Assembly: GCA_003135255.1 (NCBI GenBank)
Contig: PLAX01000066.1
Location: forward strand, 1 to 6,127
Direction of reading: 5' to 3'
Length of the DNA stretch: 6,127 nt
DNA from: Candidatus Dormiibacterota bacterium
Lineage (GTDB): Bacteria; Chloroflexota; Dormibacteria; Aeolococcales; Aeolococcaceae
Below the pieces are notes generated by a model that saw only the letters and a program-made list of their open reading frames with translations, ran no database searches and was not told the origin of the DNA. Numbering within the stretch: position 1 is the first letter of the stretch; the number at the start of each line of letters is the position of its first letter. Below, piece by piece: positions 3,362 to 6,127 of the stretch. The position numbers and the translations under genes were made by a program.

Positions 3362-5953
3362 TCAGGCGGCGTCCCGCGACTGCCGCGGGTGGGTGCCATC
3401 TCTCGGGTCGGAGTGGTCTGCCGGCGCCGGGGGCGCCTCCGCCTGGCCGGGCTCGGCCTCCGGCCCCACCGGGAGGGTGAAGGCGACGGTCGTCCCCAGG
3501 TTGCCGGAGGAGGCGATCCAGATGCGGCCGCCGTGTCCCTCGACGATGCGCCGGCAGGTGGCCAGGCCGAGCCCGCTGCCCGGCACCGAGGTGTGGCCGC
3601 GCGTGAAGGGTTCGAAGATCCCCTCGCGGGCGCTCCCCGGGATGCCCTGACCGTTGTCGCGGCAGCGGATCCTCCAGACCTTCCCGTCGCGGCTGGCGTC
3701 GAGGCGGACCCGCGGTGGTTGGTCGCTCCGGTACTTGATGGCGTTCCCGATCAGGTTCTGGAGCACCAGCTGCAGCTCGCCGGGCCGCCCCGGGACGGTC
3801 GGGAGGTTTCCGGTCTCGATGAGCGCGCCCTGCTGGGCGATGCTCGATCCGACGGTGGCGATCACCCGGGCGGCGGCGAGGTTGAGATCGACCGGCTCCA
3901 GGCCGGCGTCGCCGCGGTCCAGCTCGGCGTAGCGGAGGAGGTCGCTCACCAGCTCCATGGCGTCGTCGGCGACCTCCTTGATCTGGTCGACCACCTGGAG
4001 CACCGGCCCCGCATCGTCGCCGGGCCCGCCCCGCATCCGGGCCACCGACGCCCACATCGCGATCGTCGCCAGGGGGTTGCGCAGGTCGTGGGCCATGGCG
4101 TGGCTGAAGGTCGCGAGGTCCGCGTTGGAGCGGCGGAGCCGCTCCGTCATCACCTGACGTTCGAGCGCGACGCTGAGGAGGGCGCTGTTCTCGAAGAGGC
4201 GGTCCCGTTCGTATTCCTCGGCCGGCGTCAGGGGGGTCACCACCACGAGCAACCCCAGGTCGAGTGTCGCCGTCTTGGTGGGGAAGACGATCGCCAGGTC
4301 GCCCGGCCGCCACTCGTTGTCGTCGAGGAGGCCGTCGGGAGGGAAGTCCTCCATCCGCGACTGGGCGGGAAGGTTCAGCTTCCCGCCTCCCCTCTGGTAC
4401 GAGCCGGCGATGTCCAACAGTCTGCCGTCGCCCGCCTGGGGACCTCCGGTCTCCGCCGCCCACAGTCCCAGGCAGCCGGCTCGGGCCGGCGTGGTGGCGA
4501 GCCAGTCGAGCGACTTGGGATCTCCCGCGGTGCCGCTCAGGAGGGACACGCTCAGCTCGTGATCCAGATCCATCGTCTCGTTGAGGCCGGTCCTTGCGGT
4601 GGCGGCCGCCTGGGTGATGCACCGGGAGAGCTCGACGGCCATCTCGGTGATGCCGCCCTGGAATCGGGCCGCGCTCTGCCCCCTGCCCACGCGCTTCCCA
4701 AGGTCCCGCTGGTACAGCTGGAGGCAGGCGACCACGGCGCTGATCGTGGTCCAGCGCGGGTTCACGGAGTGGAGGGCCACGGCTGCCTCCGCCAGGTCCG
4801 CGGGCACCGCGTCGTGGGCTCTGGCCCCGACGTCCAGCCCTCGCTCGATCGCGTCAACCGCTCTCTCGAGGGCGGACAGCTGCTGGACGGTCGGTCCCTC
4901 CCCCTCGATGAGGAGCCGCTCGAGCCGGTGCCGCAGCCGGTCACGCGCCAGCCTGTCCTCCGATGAGCCGGACTCGCCGCTCGCGGTGAGCCTGGTGACC
5001 GCTGTGCAGCCGCAGGACTCGCGCGGCACGAACGCCGCGGGTACCAGGTGTGACCTGTTGGGGACGTCGATGCCCTGGATCATCTCCAGCAGCAGGCTGG
5101 TCGCCATCCGCGCGATGCCCTCGAAGCTCTGGTGGACCGTGGAGAGAGTGGGCCGGGCCGCTGCTGCCGCCGGGACGTTGTCAAAGCCGACGACGGCCTG
5201 GTCACGCGGCAGGACCAGGCCCGCCTCCCGGAGCGCCCTCATGATCCCGAGCGCGTTGTAGTCGGTGGCGGCGACGACGGCTGTCGAGGGCATGCCCGCC
5301 GCCAGCATGGCCCTGGCGGCCACCTCCCCTCCACCCTCCAGATTGTCTGTGGCCTCGAAGACGAGATCATGGTCGGCCTCGATCCCGTGGGAGGCGAGCG
5401 CTTCCAGATACCCGCCGAGCCGCTCCGTGATGTCGGTCTGCACCAGGCAGCCGGCAAACGCTATCCGGCGGTGCCCGTGCTCGACGAGGTGGTTCACGGC
5501 CTGGATGACCCCGGACCGGTTGTCGGCGCGGACCACGGGGCAGGAGAAGCCCTCGACCTCGTGGCTGAGCATGACCAGGGGCTTGCCCGCGTCCCGCAGG
5601 GCCTGGAGGTACCACGGCTCCACCGCGTTGAGCACCACGAGGAAGCCGGAGACCTGGTCCCAGGCCGGACGCGCTGTGAAGCGGTGCACCAGGGCCTCAG
5701 TGCCCGGCGGCCAGCCCAGGTAGTCGCCGTCGGCGCTGTCCCGGGGGCGGGATCGAGTCAGTCGCTGCTCAGGGCCCTCGAAGGCCAGGTCCAGGGTCTG
5801 GATGGCGATCACCCGGGTCCCGGTGGCCCTGGTGGCGGCTGCGACCCCGGCGATGAGGTTGCTCGCGTAACCGCCTGCCACCAGCGGTGACAGGATCCCG
5901 ATCCGCAGGTGCTCGCCCGGCTTCGCCTGACCGGACGAGCGCGTCCCTGGCAT
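3362..5953 (-). CDS. Soluble histidine kinase with a LacI-type ligand-binding sensor domain
   Basis: The 863-residue protein joins a periplasmic-binding-protein/LacI-type sensor to a histidine kinase. Residues about 16-311 match the ligand-binding core of LacI regulators: RIGILSP first strand, GHRRIAFAG (160-168), ATDYNALGI and AVVGFDN, then TLSTVHQSF, ending in PRESCGC (310-316). There is no LacI HTH before it, no signal peptide and no membrane span, so ligand must be sensed in the cytoplasm. A helical linker (about 330-455) and a GAF-like region (about 460-595, weak call) precede the kinase. The phosphoacceptor is His622 in SHAMAHDLRNPL. The ATPase domain shows the N box (Asn733, Asn737), G1 DNGQGIP (766-772), F box FEPF (780-783) and G2 GSGLGL (792-797). 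The tail is Pro/acid-rich. It should autophosphorylate on His622 in response to a sugar-like or other small ligand. No response regulator is adjacent. The similar sensor is known fused to GGDEF or kinase modules in other bacteria. Confidence 0.92.
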   Translation of the reverse strand: MPGTRSSGQAKPGEHLRIGILSPLVAGGYASNLIAGVAAATRATGTRVIAIQTLDLAFEGPEQRLTRSRPRDSADGDYLGWPPGTEALVHRFTARPAWDQVSGFLVVLNAVEPWYLQALRDAGKPLVMLSHEVEGFSCPVVRADNRSGVIQAVNHLVEHGHRRIAFAGCLVQTDITERLGGYLEALASHGIEADHDLVFEATDNLEGGGEVAARAMLAAGMPSTAVVAATDYNALGIMRALREAGLVLPRDQAVVGFDNVPAAAAARPTLSTVHQSFEGIARMATSLLLEMIQGIDVPNRSHLVPAAFVPRESCGCTAVTRLTASGESGSSEDRLARDRLRHRLERLLIEGEGPTVQQLSALERAVDAIERGLDVGARAHDAVPADLAEAAVALHSVNPRWTTISAVVACLQLYQRDLGKRVGRGQSAARFQGGITEMAVELSRCITQAAATARTGLNETMDLDHELSVSLLSGTAGDPKSLDWLATTPARAGCLGLWAAETGGPQAGDGRLLDIAGSYQRGGGKLNLPAQSRMEDFPPDGLLDDNEWRPGDLAIVFPTKTATLDLGLLVVVTPLTPAEEYERDRLFENSALLSVALERQVMTERLRRSNADLATFSHAMAHDLRNPLATIAMWASVARMRGGPGDDAGPVLQVVDQIKEVADDAMELVSDLLRYAELDRGDAGLEPVDLNLAAARVIATVGSSIAQQGALIETGNLPTVPGRPGELQLVLQNLIGNAIKYRSDQPPRVRLDASRDGKVWRIRCRDNGQGIPGSAREGIFEPFTRGHTSVPGSGLGLATCRRIVEGHGGRIWIASSGNLGTTVAFTLPVGPEAEPGQAEAPPAPADHSDPRDGTHPRQSRDAA

Positions 5954-5961
5954 CACCTGAT

Positions 5962-5966
5962 CCTCC
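5962..5966 (-). promoter_or_regulatory. Ribosome-binding site that decides the kinase start
   Basis: On the minus strand GGAGG stands 8 bases before the ATG at 5951-5953 and 5 bases before an adjoining in-frame GTG at 5954-5956. The spacing favours the ATG; using the GTG would add one residue only. Confidence 0.7.
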
Positions 5967-6005
5967 GTTCAAGGAGAGATGCTCCACCCGGACGCCGCCA
6001 TTGGG

Positions 6006-6021
6006 ATGGGGGATCATGGGG
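6006..6021. repeat. Two ATGGGG repeats one helical turn apart, upstream of the kinase gene
   Basis: ATGGGG occurs at 6006-6011 and 6016-6021, a 10-base period, about 55-65 bases before the kinase ATG. On the minus strand CATGAT (6018-6013) overlaps the repeat and is a weak -10 candidate. Same-face repeats can be activator sites, but the units are short and G-rich. The rest of 5967-6076 holds no gene, only a weak stem (AGCCG 6052-6056 with CGGCT 6063-6067) that might end the gene from the right. Confidence 0.25.
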
Positions 6022-6076
6022 CTGGAACGGCCTCGTGACCTTGGGGGGCGCAGCCGCTCCCACGGCTCCGAGAGCG

Positions 6077-6127
6077 CTACAGAGCGACGTCCGCCGCGGC
6101 GACGACCTCGGTGGAGCGACCCGGGTG
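6077..6127 (-). CDS. Possible C-terminal tail of a gene entering from the right edge
   Basis: On the minus strand an open frame from the edge encodes 16 residues, ending STEVVAAADVAL, and stops at TAG (6077-6079). The sequence reads like an ordinary C-terminal helix and lies 123 bases before the kinase start in the same direction, as an upstream gene would. It is far too short to assign a family, and another minus frame is also open across the edge, so this is a tentative call. Confidence 0.25.
   Translation of the reverse strand, partial: HPGRSTEVVAAADVAL

Noticed and set aside
2484..4622. A 712-codon minus-strand frame that would extend the Crp/Fnr protein far upstream through the kinase gene
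   Set aside because: The upstream part is an Arg/Pro-rich out-of-frame reading of the kinase's conserved C-terminal domains. The Crp/Fnr fold begins normally just after the ATG at 3230.
3125..4966. A 613-codon open frame on the plus strand, antisense to the kinase and Crp/Fnr genes
   Set aside because: It lies opposite well-supported minus-strand domains, has low-complexity composition rich in Gly, Arg, Pro and Val, and shows no recognisable motif. Long antisense frames are expected in GC-rich genes with few stop codons.
6016..6127. A plus-strand frame starting at an ATG at 6016 and running off the right edge
   Set aside because: The translation is dominated by Arg, Pro, Gly and Ser with no motif and no ribosome-binding site.
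1..6127. CRISPR array, insertion sequence, tRNA or rRNA
   Set aside because: No regularly spaced repeats, transposase motifs with terminal inverted repeats, tRNA cloverleaf or rRNA-like sequence were seen on either strand.

Overview
The window is a GC-rich bacterial chromosomal segment. The organism cannot be named from it. A deazaflavin (F420)-type nitroreductase homologue, TAnnnT -10 hexamers, one apparently leaderless gene and very GC-rich codon use all suggest an Actinomycetota- or Chloroflexota-like lineage (candidate phyla such as Dormibacterota included). This placement is inference only.

Layout. Bases 1-181 (minus) hold the catalytic half of a short-chain dehydrogenase that runs off the left edge and has lost its N-terminal Rossmann half. 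Bases 310-753 (plus) encode a Ddn-family F420-dependent oxidoreductase whose start codon lies where transcription should begin. Bases 974-1174 (plus) encode a single-domain cold-shock protein. Its leader can fold so that 17 base pairs cover the ribosome-binding site. A strong GC hairpin at 1190-1225 separates it from the genes that follow, all on the minus strand.

The minus-strand block, in its own reading order, starts with a possible gene tail at the right edge (6077-6127). Next come an 863-residue soluble histidine kinase whose input domain is a LacI-type sugar-binding-protein fold without a DNA-binding domain (3362-5953), a Crp/Fnr-family regulator (2484-3230), and an alpha/beta hydrolase with cysteine in place of the nucleophilic serine (1414 to about 2337). 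Kinase and regulator are 131 bases apart and the regulator has its own plausible promoter; the regulator and hydrolase are separated by a region holding a perfect 19-base palindrome.

How the parts may work together. The kinase looks like a cytoplasmic sensor of a small ligand. No receiver-domain protein lies next to it in the window, so its phosphorylation partner is unknown. The Crp/Fnr protein next door is a possible functional neighbour, and it carries an 11-base C tract in its first codons that could switch it on and off by slippage. The strongest candidates for something undescribed are the cold-shock leader structure, the LacI-fold kinase paired with a slippage-prone Crp/Fnr gene, and the Cys-type hydrolase.
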